NCBI GenBank assembly: GCA_036825755.1
Contig: DAISXR010000064.1
Span: forward strand, 1 to 20,129
Direction: 5' to 3'
Source: JAJFTV01 sp036825755
GTDB taxonomy: Bacteria; Chloroflexota; Anaerolineae; Anaerolineales; Anaerolineaceae
DNA: 20,129 nt
Shown here: one piece after another, positions 1 to 8,400 of the stretch
Numbering within the stretch: the first letter of the stretch is position 1
Layout: each line of letters starts with the position of its first letter
The notes under the pieces: model-generated
What the model saw: only the letters and a program-made list of their open reading frames with translations
Databases searched by the model: none
What the model was told of the DNA's origin: nothing
Position numbers and translations under genes: made by a program

Positions 1-2174
1 CTGGCACGCAACCCGGGGTGATTGTGGATGTATTCCACAGCCGCCCAGGCAATCGAGACGCCGTCATAAGTACTGGTGCCGCGGCCGATTTCATCCAGAA
101 TCACCAGGCTGCGCGAGGTCTGTGAACCGAGGATGATCGACAGTTCCACCATCTCCACCATGAAGGTGGACTGCCCGGCATGGATCTCGTCCTGCGCGCC
201 GATGCGGGTAAAGATACGGTCCACCAGCCCAATGGTGGCTTTTTCGGCCGGTATAAAGCTGCCCATTTGAGCCATTAATACGATCAACGCAGTCTGGCGC
301 AGAAAGGTCGATTTACCGCTCATGTTGGGGCCGGTGATGATGCGTACAATTTCGCCGGGCTCCAGCACAATATCATTTGCGATAAATCGTTTGCCAGCCA
401 GGGATAACTCCACCACCGGGTGGCGGGCATTGATGATTTCGAGTGTGTTGTCTTCGGTGATGACCGGACGCACATAATCATGTAATGAGGCGGCTTCCGC
501 CAGCCCTGTCAACACATCCATTAAAGCCAACCGACGTGATGTTTCAAGCAATTTGGCGCCGCTTTGAGCCAACTGACCCGTAATCTGGCGGAAAACGCGC
601 AGTTCGACCTCGTGAATTTGCTCTTCAGCGTTCAGCACCAGCGTCTCATACTCTTTCATTTCCGGTGTGATGTAACGCTCCGCATTGACCAGCGTTTGTT
701 TGCGGATGTAGTTGGCGGGGGCTGAGGCGGTGTTGGAATTGGTGATCTCGATGTAGTAGCCGAAAACCTTGTTGTAACCGACCTTGAGATTCTTAATACC
801 GGTGCGCTCGCGTTCCACGTTTTCAAGGTTTGAAATCCACTCGCGGGCGTGCTGTGAGGATTCAATCAACCCGTCCAGTTCAGCCGAAAATCCCGGACGG
901 ATGATACCGGTTTTTTGCAGGGTCGCCGGAGGTGTCTCGACGATAGCCTGGGTGATCAGATTTTCCTCTGCGGTGCAGTCAAACAACTCCACGTTGATCG
1001 AAGCCGATTCCGGGCATGGATGCCCGGCCAGCGAGGTGCGCAATGCGGGAATGGCCGATAATGTGTTCCGTATTGCGTCCAGATCGCGCGGAGAGGCGTT
1101 TCCTGAGATCACATGGTTGATCAGACGTTCGAGGTCTCCAAGGCGTTTCAGGGCGTTTCTGATCTCAGCACGCAGAATACCGTTCTGTGTGAAGAACTCT
1201 ACCCAGTCATACCGTTCGTTGATTTTTACCGCATCCATCAATGGCTGGGTAAGCCATTGGTTCATCAGGCGCTTGCCCATGGGGGTGACGGTTTGATCCA
1301 GTACATGCAGCAGTGAACCTTTGTCGCCGGCATCGCGAAGGTTGGTGGTAATTTCCAAATTTCGAAAGGTGGCCTGATCCAACGAGACAAACTCATCCAG
1401 CGAGTAGGTGGCCAGGTTGGAGAGCAACTTGAGCGCGGTTGGTTGAGTGTCCTGCAAATACAGCAATATGGCGCCGGCTGCGCGGATCATCAAGGGTTTC
1501 CCTCGCAGACCAAAACCATCCAGCGTGGTCACCTGGAACTGTCGTTTCAGGATTTCCTCGCAATTGGTGATTTCAAACTTCCATTTGGGCAGAACAGTTT
1601 GATGCGCCCGGAAGCCGTTACCCTGCGATGGATCCTCTTCCATCAACAGTTCAGCCGCATTCAGCCGATTGATTTCATCGCGAGCCTTGTTGGGCTGCGC
1701 CTGCAAATCTACCTGGGTTACTTTGAACTCGCCGGTGGTGATATCGAGATAGGCAATACCGGCCGCGCGATCTTCCTGGACCAGACAGGCCAGATAATTG
1801 TTTTGAGCGCCATGCAGAAGCTCACTCTCCATGACGGTACCCGGGGTTACCACCTTGATCACCTTACGGGGAACCAGTCCCTTTTCGGGCTGATCAGATA
1901 GCTGCTCACAGATGGCAACGTGATACCCTTTTTTTATCAGGCGCGCCAGATAATTATCCACCGCATGGTAGGGAATGCCCGCCATGGGTATGCGCTGACC
2001 TTTGGCTACATTGCGCGACGTCAGCACAATTTCAAGTTCGCGTGAGGTGATCTCCGCGTCATGGTCAAAGGTTTCATAGAAATCACCCAGCCGAAAGAAA
2101 ACGATCGCATCGGGATACTGTTTTTTGATATCAAGATACTGCTGACGGATGGGGGTGATTTCAGATGTGGTCAT
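1..2174 (-). CDS. mutS: DNA mismatch repair protein MutS (3' end beyond left edge)
   Basis: MutS recognises base mismatches and small loops in DNA and uses ATP to recruit MutL. About 724 N-terminal residues are visible out of the usual 850 or so; the frame is open to the left edge. The mismatch-wedging motif GDFYETF (Phe32, Glu34) lies in the N-terminal domain. The ATPase shows Walker A GPNMSGKST (about residues 615-623) and Walker B VILDEIGRGTST with D694 and E695. The lever and clamp regions between them look intact. The start chosen is the ATG at 2172-2174, because MTTSEITPIRQQY is the usual MutS opening and gives the right distance to FYE. No Shine-Dalgarno precedes it; a -10 box lies six bases upstream, so the message may be leaderless. 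No mutL is visible. The family call is certain; only the C-terminal dimerisation end is missing. Confidence 0.97.
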   Translation of the reverse strand, partial: MTTSEITPIRQQYLDIKKQYPDAIVFFRLGDFYETFDHDAEITSRELEIVLTSRNVAKGQRIPMAGIPYHAVDNYLARLIKKGYHVAICEQLSDQPEKGLVPRKVIKVVTPGTVMESELLHGAQNNYLACLVQEDRAAGIAYLDITTGEFKVTQVDLQAQPNKARDEINRLNAAELLMEEDPSQGNGFRAHQTVLPKWKFEITNCEEILKRQFQVTTLDGFGLRGKPLMIRAAGAILLYLQDTQPTALKLLSNLATYSLDEFVSLDQATFRNLEITTNLRDAGDKGSLLHVLDQTVTPMGKRLMNQWLTQPLMDAVKINERYDWVEFFTQNGILRAEIRNALKRLGDLERLINHVISGNASPRDLDAIRNTLSAIPALRTSLAGHPCPESASINVELFDCTAEENLITQAIVETPPATLQKTGIIRPGFSAELDGLIESSQHAREWISNLENVERERTGIKNLKVGYNKVFGYYIEITNSNTASAPANYIRKQTLVNAERYITPEMKEYETLVLNAEEQIHEVELRVFRQITGQLAQSGAKLLETSRRLALMDVLTGLAEAASLHDYVRPVITEDNTLEIINARHPVVELSLAGKRFIANDIVLEPGEIVRIITGPNMSGKSTFLRQTALIVLMAQMGSFIPAEKATIGLVDRIFTRIGAQDEIHAGQSTFMVEMVELSIILGSQTSRSLVILDEIGRGTSTYDGVSIAWAAVEYIHNHPGLRA

Positions 2175-2175
2175 G

Positions 2176-2192
2176 GACTAATTCTATTAGTC
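2176..2192. repeat. Perfect palindrome over the mutS -10 box
   Basis: GACTAAT and ATTAGTC form a perfect 7-bp inverted repeat around a 3-base centre. It begins one base beyond the mutS start codon region and covers the candidate -10 box, so a protein bound there could block mutS transcription. It could also be chance symmetry in an AT-rich promoter; it has no U-tail and is not a terminator. Confidence 0.45.
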
Positions 2193-2209
2193 ACACCAAT
2201 TTTCGGCAA
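2181..2209 (-). promoter_or_regulatory. Candidate mutS promoter (leaderless arrangement)
   Basis: On the minus strand TTGCCG (2204-2209) and TAGAAT (2181-2186) are separated by exactly 17 bases. Only six bases (2175-2180) separate the -10 box from the mutS ATG, so a start of transcription at the usual distance falls on the A of ATG. The match is by eye (4/6 and 5/6 to sigma-70 consensus). Confidence 0.5.
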
Positions 2210-2296
2210 GCAAAATATGCAAACTGGTCTTCGATTTGTGCAACCGACGAGGATAAAATGCGTAAATAAAGTAAGAACGGATTCAGGAGGTAAGGG

Positions 2297-2503
2297 ATGG
2301 CAAAATTTACACATCAATTACGCAGATCAAGGAGCAACCGCTGGGTGGCAGGTGTATGCGGCGGTCTTGCAGAATTTTTCGGGATCAGTGCGTTCTGGTT
2401 CCGGCTGGCGATGGTGTTGACGTTTATCCCGGGTGGAATTCCGGGTTTACTCATTTATGGGATTTTGTGGATCATTGTTCCGTTGGAGAGCAGAGGGATC
2501 TAG
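2297..2503 (+). CDS. Small PspC-domain membrane protein
   Basis: This 68-residue protein is essentially one PspC domain. After a basic N-terminus it has the motif RWVAGVCGGLAEFFGIS (about residues 15-31). A hydrophobic segment rich in Leu, Ile and Gly follows (about residues 35-61) and ends in IVPL. PspC-domain proteins sit in the inner membrane; in proteobacteria PspC takes part in the phage-shock envelope stress response, but stand-alone short versions are common and mostly uncharacterised. The start is supported by a strong AGGAGGT seven bases ahead. A weak TAAAAT lies at 2254-2259. The gene is divergent from mutS and its stop TAG overlaps the scpA stop on the other strand. No other psp genes are nearby, so a phage-shock role is only inferred. 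Confidence 0.88.
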   Translation: MAKFTHQLRRSRSNRWVAGVCGGLAEFFGISAFWFRLAMVLTFIPGGIPGLLIYGILWIIVPLESRGI

Positions 2504-3273
2504 AACTCAACTTCGAGGACTTTATCGTCTTCCAACATCGTGGTGGGGCTGATCACAATATCGGAGAAGGTGTTCTCCTGAGTTACTTCTAAAATATGCT
2601 GTTTGATCAGCTCCAACACGGCTAAAAATGTCACCACCATATCCACACGGGTACGGTGTTCCAACAGGCTGAAGAAGGATAAAGCCTGTTTTGTTTTTAA
2701 GCCTTCCAGGATTTGGGTGATTTTATCCCGGATAGTCAGACGGGGAAACGAGACTACCGTCTCCAGTGGAAGAGCATTCTGATTGAGGTTGAAAATCTCT
2801 TCCGCCAGATGAGCCAGATCTGTCAGATTGAAATCATCCAGATCCAGGTGCGCTTCAAAGTGGACCACCGGCGCGTTCAGGCGCAGATAAGAGCGCATAC
2901 CGGATTTCTCGCGTTCTTCCAATACCGCAGCAACGGCTTTGTACTTTTTATACTCCAGCAACTGCCGAACCAGCGCTTCACCGGTGTCTTCTTCCAGTTC
3001 TTTTTCTATGGAAGGAGGTCTGGGAAGCAGCGCCGCTGATTTGATCTGTACCAGGCGGGCGGCCATCACCAGGAAACTGCTCACCTCATCTGCGGTTCGA
3101 TCGGTGAGGTTCTTGATGTGCTCCAAAAACTGATCGGTCACTTTTGCGATCGAAAGAGTGGTGATATCCAGTTCTGCCCGTTCAATCAACTCCAGCAGCA
3201 AATCCAGCGGCCCTTCAAAAATGGAGGTAGAAACGACATATTCTGATGTCCCTGGGAGCCTGGCGGTATTCAT
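2500..3273 (-). CDS. scpA: Segregation and condensation protein A (kleisin)
   Basis: ScpA is the kleisin that bridges the two heads of the SMC dimer and, with ScpB, forms the bacterial condensin. The 257-residue length is typical. The N-terminal signature FEGPLDLLLELIERAELDI is at about residues 19-37. The central region is acidic and the C-terminus (VTFLAVLELIKQHILEVTQ) is the winged-helix part that contacts an SMC head. The ATG at 3271-3273 was preferred over a start 40 codons upstream: the extra residues resemble no ScpA and cover the divergent promoter region. No Shine-Dalgarno is seen and a perfect TATAAT ends seven bases before the ATG. Its partner smc lies about 2.2 kb away on the other strand; scpB, its usual neighbour, is not in the window. 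Confidence 0.95.
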   Translation of the reverse strand: MNTARLPGTSEYVVSTSIFEGPLDLLLELIERAELDITTLSIAKVTDQFLEHIKNLTDRTADEVSSFLVMAARLVQIKSAALLPRPPSIEKELEEDTGEALVRQLLEYKKYKAVAAVLEEREKSGMRSYLRLNAPVVHFEAHLDLDDFNLTDLAHLAEEIFNLNQNALPLETVVSFPRLTIRDKITQILEGLKTKQALSFFSLLEHRTRVDMVVTFLAVLELIKQHILEVTQENTFSDIVISPTTMLEDDKVLEVEF

Positions 3274-3280
3274 CAGCGGA

Positions 3281-3286
3281 ATTATA
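3281..3286 (-). promoter_or_regulatory. Candidate -10 box of scpA (leaderless arrangement)
   Basis: A perfect TATAAT on the minus strand is followed by seven bases and then the scpA ATG, so transcription would begin at or one base before the start codon. No good -35 hexamer is found at 16-18 bases, so this is weaker than the mutS case. Confidence 0.4.
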
Positions 3287-3409
3287 CACTTACTTTTCAA
3301 TGCGATCGAAAGATACGGTAGAGGGATCACAGAAGAGTGCCGGTGCCTGTCCGGTGAAAATTCAGAGAGAACAGATTTCTTCAGATCAATCACAGGGATG
3401 GAAAGTGGA

Positions 3410-3430
3410 TGCTATACTTAACGATATAAT
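3410..3430 (+). promoter_or_regulatory. Candidate -10 boxes of the moaC-moaDE-rnc-smc operon
   Basis: Two overlapping possibilities are seen. TGCTATACT (3410-3418) is an extended -10 element. A perfect TATAAT (3425-3430) is six bases before the moaC ATG at 3437 and would give a leaderless message. Neither has a clear -35 hexamer. Confidence 0.42.
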
Positions 3431-3436
3431 AACAGG

Positions 3437-3928
3437 ATGTCAGGTTCAGAATTCACTCACCTTGATTCGGGTGGAAATGCCCGTATGGTAGACGTCAGCC
3501 AAAAGATTGAAACCGCGCGTTTTGCCGCGGCTCAGGCTGAAGTATCTGTCAACGCGCATACGCTTCAGTTAATCCGGGATGGTTTGATCAAAAAAGGTGA
3601 TGTTTTCACCGTGGCTCAACTGGCGGGTATCATGGGCGCCAAACAAACCGGGCATCTGATCCCATTGTGCCATCCCATTATGCTGGATCAGATCCAGGTG
3701 AAGATTCGTATTGATGATGAAACCGGTCAGATCGTGGTCACATCAGAAGTAAGCGCCTTTGAGAAAACCGGCGTTGAAATGGAAGCCCTGACGGCTGTCA
3801 GCATTGCCGCGCTGACCATTTATGATATGGTGAAAGCAGTCCAAAAAAACGCAGTGATTCGCAGCATCCACCTCGTCGAAAAACGAGGGGGAAAGAGCGG
3901 CGATTATCACTTTGAGCAGGAAGGTTGA
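3437..3928 (+). CDS. moaC: Cyclic pyranopterin monophosphate synthase MoaC
   Basis: MoaC acts after MoaA in molybdenum cofactor synthesis, rearranging the cyclised GTP intermediate into cyclic pyranopterin monophosphate. The 163 residues match the family length. Conserved blocks are ARMVDVSQKIETAR near residue 15, GHLIPLCHPIML near 72-83, FEKTGVEMEALTAVSIAALTIYDM across 114-137, and the catalytic KAVQK just after. The glycine-rich KRGGKSGDY is at the C-terminus. The ATG at 3437 gives the full family N-terminus (FTHLDSGGNARMVDVS); starting at a later codon would remove it. There is no Shine-Dalgarno, only a -10 box six bases upstream. The stop TGA shares one base with the ATG of the next gene, so translation is probably coupled. 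moaA is not in the window. Confidence 0.97.
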   Translation: MSGSEFTHLDSGGNARMVDVSQKIETARFAAAQAEVSVNAHTLQLIRDGLIKKGDVFTVAQLAGIMGAKQTGHLIPLCHPIMLDQIQVKIRIDDETGQIVVTSEVSAFEKTGVEMEALTAVSIAALTIYDMVKAVQKNAVIRSIHLVEKRGGKSGDYHFEQEG

Positions 3929-4623
3929 TGATTTCGGTTCTATTTTTCGCCTATTTGAAAGATTTAATCCCGGGCGGGAAGGTCAAAGTTGACCTCCCGG
4001 CTGAAACCACCGTGCAGGAATTATCTCACCTGCTGGTAGAACGTTTTCCCATTCTGCAGGACAAGTTGCAAAGCGCAATTAAATCGGTTAACCGTGAGTT
4101 TGCATCGGATGAACAGGTATTACACGACGGCGATGAAGTTGCGTTTTTCCCGCCGGTAAGCGGGGGAGGTAATCAACCTCCTGTTCTACTGATCACCCCG
4201 GAACCGCTATCAGCGGATGATTTGGTTCGAAAATTGTCCACCAGCACAACCGGCGCGGTATGCTGTTTTTCGGGGGTCGTTCGCGAGAATACGGTTCGGG
4301 AAAATCGAATTACCCCCGAGCTGTTTTATGAAGCATATGAAAGCATGGCGTATGAGAAGATGCGCCAGATTACCGAAGAGATTTATCAACGCTGGCCGGC
4401 AATTGAGCAGGTGGCAATCATTCAACGCACCGGTCTGGTCAGGGCTGGTGAAACCAGTACGCTGGTTGCCTGCAGCAGCAGCCATCGTGATAGTGGTATT
4501 TTTGCGGCCACACAATATGGAATCGACCGGCTGAAGGAGATTGTTCCGGTTTGGAAAAAAGAAATCTCTGAACACGGTGAAGCATGGGTGAGCGGTGACT
4601 ATCATCCGCGCCCGGGAGAATGA
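3928..4623 (+). CDS. MoaD-MoaE fusion (both molybdopterin synthase subunits)
   Basis: Molybdopterin synthase inserts two sulfurs into cyclic pyranopterin monophosphate. MoaD carries the sulfur as a C-terminal thiocarboxylate and MoaE is the catalytic partner. Here one 231-residue chain holds both. Residues 1-81 are a MoaD ubiquitin-like fold that ends FFPPVSGGG, where free MoaD ends in Gly-Gly. MoaE follows from about residue 84. It retains the phosphate-contact region GVVREN, the SSSHRDSGIFA block, and two lysines in LKEIVPVWKKE that match E. coli Lys119 and Lys126. The ATG at 3928 follows AGGAAGG at good spacing and overlaps the moaC stop by one base; a TTG three bases earlier is less likely. 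The fused Gly-Gly cannot be thiolated unless the chain is cut. Mycobacterial MoaX is a known fusion that is processed this way; processing here is inference. Confidence 0.95.
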   Translation: MISVLFFAYLKDLIPGGKVKVDLPAETTVQELSHLLVERFPILQDKLQSAIKSVNREFASDEQVLHDGDEVAFFPPVSGGGNQPPVLLITPEPLSADDLVRKLSTSTTGAVCCFSGVVRENTVRENRITPELFYEAYESMAYEKMRQITEEIYQRWPAIEQVAIIQRTGLVRAGETSTLVACSSSHRDSGIFAATQYGIDRLKEIVPVWKKEISEHGEAWVSGDYHPRPGE

Positions 4624-5444
4624 GAATGGTGAAAAAAGACCGTTTGTTCAAATTTGTGCACCGGAACCAGCCTGGTTCTGATTCAAACGAGGAAACCACC
4701 GTAACCGAGTCTGAAAAAAGTAATACAGCAGAGCGTATTGAATTCCCGAACGAAAGTCCGAATGAATTCGCGGCGCGACTCAACCTGCCGTTCCAGGATA
4801 GTTTTCTGCTCAGCCGTGCATTGACCCACCGTTCGTTTCTCAATGAGCATCCGGAAGCGTTGGAAGATAACGAGCGACTGGAATTTCTGGGTGATGCCGT
4901 TCTGGACTTTCTGGTTGCATCCTGGGTGTATCACCGTTTTCCGGAGATGCCCGAGGGTGAATTAACCCGCATGCGGTCCGGTTTGGTGCATACGGAACAA
5001 CTGGCCGTCTTTGCTCGCAAGATCGATTTACGCAGGGCAATGAAACTGGGCCGTGGTGAATCTCATTCAGGCGGGTATGACCGCTCTGCTTTACTGTGCG
5101 ATACCTTTGAGGCTGTGATTGGCGCTTTATATCTCGACAAAGGATATCAGGCCGTTGAAAAATTCATGTTCCCATTCCTTGAAATGGCCATCGATGAGCT
5201 GCTGGTGAATATCGAACTGGTCGATCCCAAAAGTCAACTTCAGGAATGGGCGCAGGCTCAAGGGTATGCCGCACCCAAATATCGTATCAAAGAAGAGAGC
5301 GGTCCTGAGCACCGCAAACATTTTGTGGTGGGCGTTTTTGTGGATGGCAGGCTTTTTGGCACAGGTGAGGGTTACAGCAAACAGGCTGCCGAAAAGAATG
5401 CAGCAGCCGATGCGCTTCAAAAAAATAATGTAAACAACGTGTAG
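4620..5444 (+). CDS. rnc: Ribonuclease III
   Basis: RNase III cuts double-stranded RNA, including rRNA precursors and structured mRNAs. The signature NERLEFLGDAVL is at residues 84-95; catalytic acidic residues are seen as E85, E88 and D92 and later in CDTFEAVIGAL (D161, E164). The double-stranded RNA binding domain occupies about 202-268, ending GYSKQAAEKNAAADAL. At 274 residues the protein is about 45 longer than E. coli RNase III. The excess is a polar N-terminal arm (residues 1-45) that begins basic and turns acidic. The ATG at 4620 overlaps the previous stop as ATGA, and an ATG at 4626 is an equal candidate; no later ATG lies ahead of the catalytic domain. The link of rnc to smc, nine bases downstream, is common in bacteria. 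Confidence 0.96.
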   Translation: MRMVKKDRLFKFVHRNQPGSDSNEETTVTESEKSNTAERIEFPNESPNEFAARLNLPFQDSFLLSRALTHRSFLNEHPEALEDNERLEFLGDAVLDFLVASWVYHRFPEMPEGELTRMRSGLVHTEQLAVFARKIDLRRAMKLGRGESHSGGYDRSALLCDTFEAVIGALYLDKGYQAVEKFMFPFLEMAIDELLVNIELVDPKSQLQEWAQAQGYAAPKYRIKEESGPEHRKHFVVGVFVDGRLFGTGEGYSKQAAEKNAAADALQKNNVNNV

Positions 5445-5452
5445 AGGCGTGG

Positions 5453-8400
5453 ATGCCGTCCAGATTATTGTCCATTGAATTGCAAGGTTTTAAAACTTTC
5501 GCAAACCGGTATAAATTTGAATTTCCCGGGGTGATTACCTGCGTGGTTGGCCCAAACGGATCAGGCAAGTCGAATGTGGCTGATTCCATCCGCTGGGTGC
5601 TGGGTGAACAATCCTATAACCTGCTGCGCGCTCGTAAAACGGAAGACATGATCTTCACCGGTTCTGCCCAGCGCCCTCGGGCAGGCATGGCATCCGTCAC
5701 CATCACGTTTGACAACGCAGATAACTGGTTCCCACTGGATTTCTCGGAACTGGCCATCACCCGCCGGGCATACCGGGATGGGCAAAACGAGTACTTCATC
5801 AATAATCAAAAGGTGAGGTTGAAGGATATCGTCGAACTTCTGGCGCAAGCCGGTGTGACCCCCAGGACGTACACCATCATCGGGCAGGGTCTGGTGGATG
5901 CAGCTCTATCACTGCGGCCGGACGAACGGCGTGATTTCTTTGAGGAAGCTGCCGGAATCACCATTCACCGCAAGCGGCGCGAAGAGGCCCTTCACCGACT
6001 GGATACTACCCGGCGCAACCTGGACCGGGTGAAAGATATTCTCAGCGAGTTGAAACCGCGTGTCAGCAGCCTGGAACGGCAGGCACACCGGGTGATTGAA
6101 CAGGAACGTCTGAAAGCGGATCTGAAAGTGCTGATGAAGGATTGGTATGGTTACCAGTGGCATCGCACCCAGGACGAGCTGACGCGCTCGACCGAAATCT
6201 TACGTACACAGGAAGAGCACCTGGAAAGTATTCGCGGACAGAAAGAAATCGTTGATAAGGAAATCCTGGCCCAACAGGAAGAAATCACACGTTTCCGAGT
6301 GGATTTGAGTGGGTGGCACCAAAAATCTTCCGCCATTCACCGCCAGCTCGACAGCGTCAACCGATCCATCGCGGTCATGGAAGAACGCGTCAGATCTCAG
6401 GATGAACAACTGCATTTCCTCCAATCCGATCTTGTGCGAACTCAGGAAGAGGAAATTGCGATCAGTGCTCAGGTTGAGAAGCAAAAGTCGGAAGCCGGCC
6501 AGTTACGCGGTGAAAAGGATGAGAATGCCCGTCTGCTTGCTGAAACCGAGAAGAAGTACAACGCCCTCTACCGGCAGAAGCAGGATCTCTCACGCGAGCG
6601 CGGTATTCTGGAACGGCAGAACAACGAGCTGGAAACTGAGAAGGTTCGCATCAAAAGCCAGATCATGGAGCTAAATTCGCAGAGTGAGCGGTTTGTTTCC
6701 ACGAAAGAAGCGCTTGATAAAGAGCGTACCGATCTTTCAGGCAAACAAGATGAACTCAGTCGTGAAGTGGAAGGACTGCGAACTCAACTCACTCAGATTA
6801 AAACTGATCTGCAAAAGGCGGCTGAGGAACAAAAACGGAACGCAGAGGAGACAGCAGCGCTTGAAAAGGAACTCGCGCAGATAAACGCGAAACACCGCGA
6901 ACTGGAAAGCGCACGCTCCAAGAAAACCGCCCAGATGGAAGTCTTCAAGAGCAGTATTTCATCGAATGAGCACCTCAGCAGCGGGGCAAAAGCTTTCCTG
7001 AAGGCGGTCAAGGGTTCCTCTCATGCGGACCGTGTCCAATCGCTTGTGAACTCATTTTCAGTTCAAAAGGGCTATGAGAAAGCGGTAGCTGCCGGCCTGG
7101 GCGAGTATATTGACGGGCTACTGTTGAACACCGGCTCAGATCTGAATGAAGTGCTGGATGTTGTTCGGGCACGCGAGATTGGGCGGGTGATTGTTTTCCT
7201 GAATCGCGATCAGAAAGCTGAACAGAAACCCAAATGGAGCGAGGGAGCAGGTATTCTGGGACCGGCGAGCCAGTTCGTGGATGTGCGCCAGACCAATCGA
7301 GTGATCGAATCGCTGCTGGAAGAGATTGTGATCGTGGAAGATCGCCAGACGGCTCTGCGGCTGTCCAACGAGGTGGGTCGGGGTGTTTGTGTGGTCACGC
7401 TCAACGGCGAGGCGTTTCGCGGCAACGCGGTGGTGCTTGGGAAGGATCAACGCGACGGAATCTTTGTGATCCAGCAGAAAATGAATGATCTTTCAGCCGA
7501 GATTGAACAGATTACCCGCCAGATCGATGAACTGACACAGGATTTGTCAAAGAAAAATTCGCTGCTTCAGAAATCCACCGAAAAGAAAAAGCAGCAGGAT
7601 GCAGCAGTGATTGAACTGCGCAAACAGCAGGAAACCGTTCAGCTTCAAAACCAGAAAACCGAACTGCAGTACACCCGCGTGGTGGAGCAGATGAACGCCA
7701 ATGAAAACCGGATGAAAGATCTCGACAGGCAGTATGGGGAGATCCATCAAAAACTGAACAATGCGCAGGCGAGACTGAAGGAAATCACCGAAAAAGCCAA
7801 AACGATAGCACAGCAGCTTCAGGAAAAAATCCGGCAAATCCGTGAAATCAACACGGATGACACGCAGGTGGAAGTGAACCACTGGCGCACGAGGCTGGCG
7901 GTGTCACAACGCTCGATTGAGGAGTTTGACCGGCGGCTGAAGGAAACCATGCAGCGTCTAGAAAGCATGGCAAACCAGAAAAATAACCTGACACTGCGCA
8001 TAGCCAGTATAGAAAAAGAAATACAGGAAGCTCGGACCAAACAGGAAGAAGCAAAAGCGCAGGTCAAGGAACTGGATGCTGATCTGGCTGAACTGACCGG
8101 GCATATTCAACCGACCGAGCAAATCGTTGAAACGTTGGAAAAGAAAATCCGGAAGCACCTGGAAACACAGACCGCGCTTCTGCAGCGGTTGACCGTCGCT
8201 GAACGATATGTGACACAGGCTCAACTGGATCACTCTCGCCGCACCGATGAGCTGGATAAGTTGCGCGGCCGGATTGAAGATGATTTTGGGCTGGTCAATT
8301 TTGAATACCAGGGGCAGATCACCGGGCAGACGCCGCTGCCGTTGAATGGTCTGGTGGATGACCTGCCGATGGTGAAGGAACTGCCAAAAGAGATGGAAGA

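Noticed and set aside
784..1296. Long plus-strand reading frame of about 170 codons
   Set aside because: It lies wholly opposite mutS, whose translation matches MutS throughout; no ribosome site or family resemblance.
2061..2420. Plus-strand frame bridging the mutS start and the pspC gene
   Set aside because: It overlaps two genes with strong evidence and has no ribosome site at its start.
3274..3393. Upstream extension of scpA to a start at 3393
   Set aside because: The added 40 residues match no ScpA and would run through the TATAAT and the divergent intergenic region.
4210..4605. Minus-strand frame of about 131 codons
   Set aside because: Antisense to the MoaE domain, which is clearly coding; composition looks like a shadow frame.
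7136..7450. Minus-strand frames inside smc
   Set aside because: They lie opposite the conserved hinge of SMC and show no recognisable motif.
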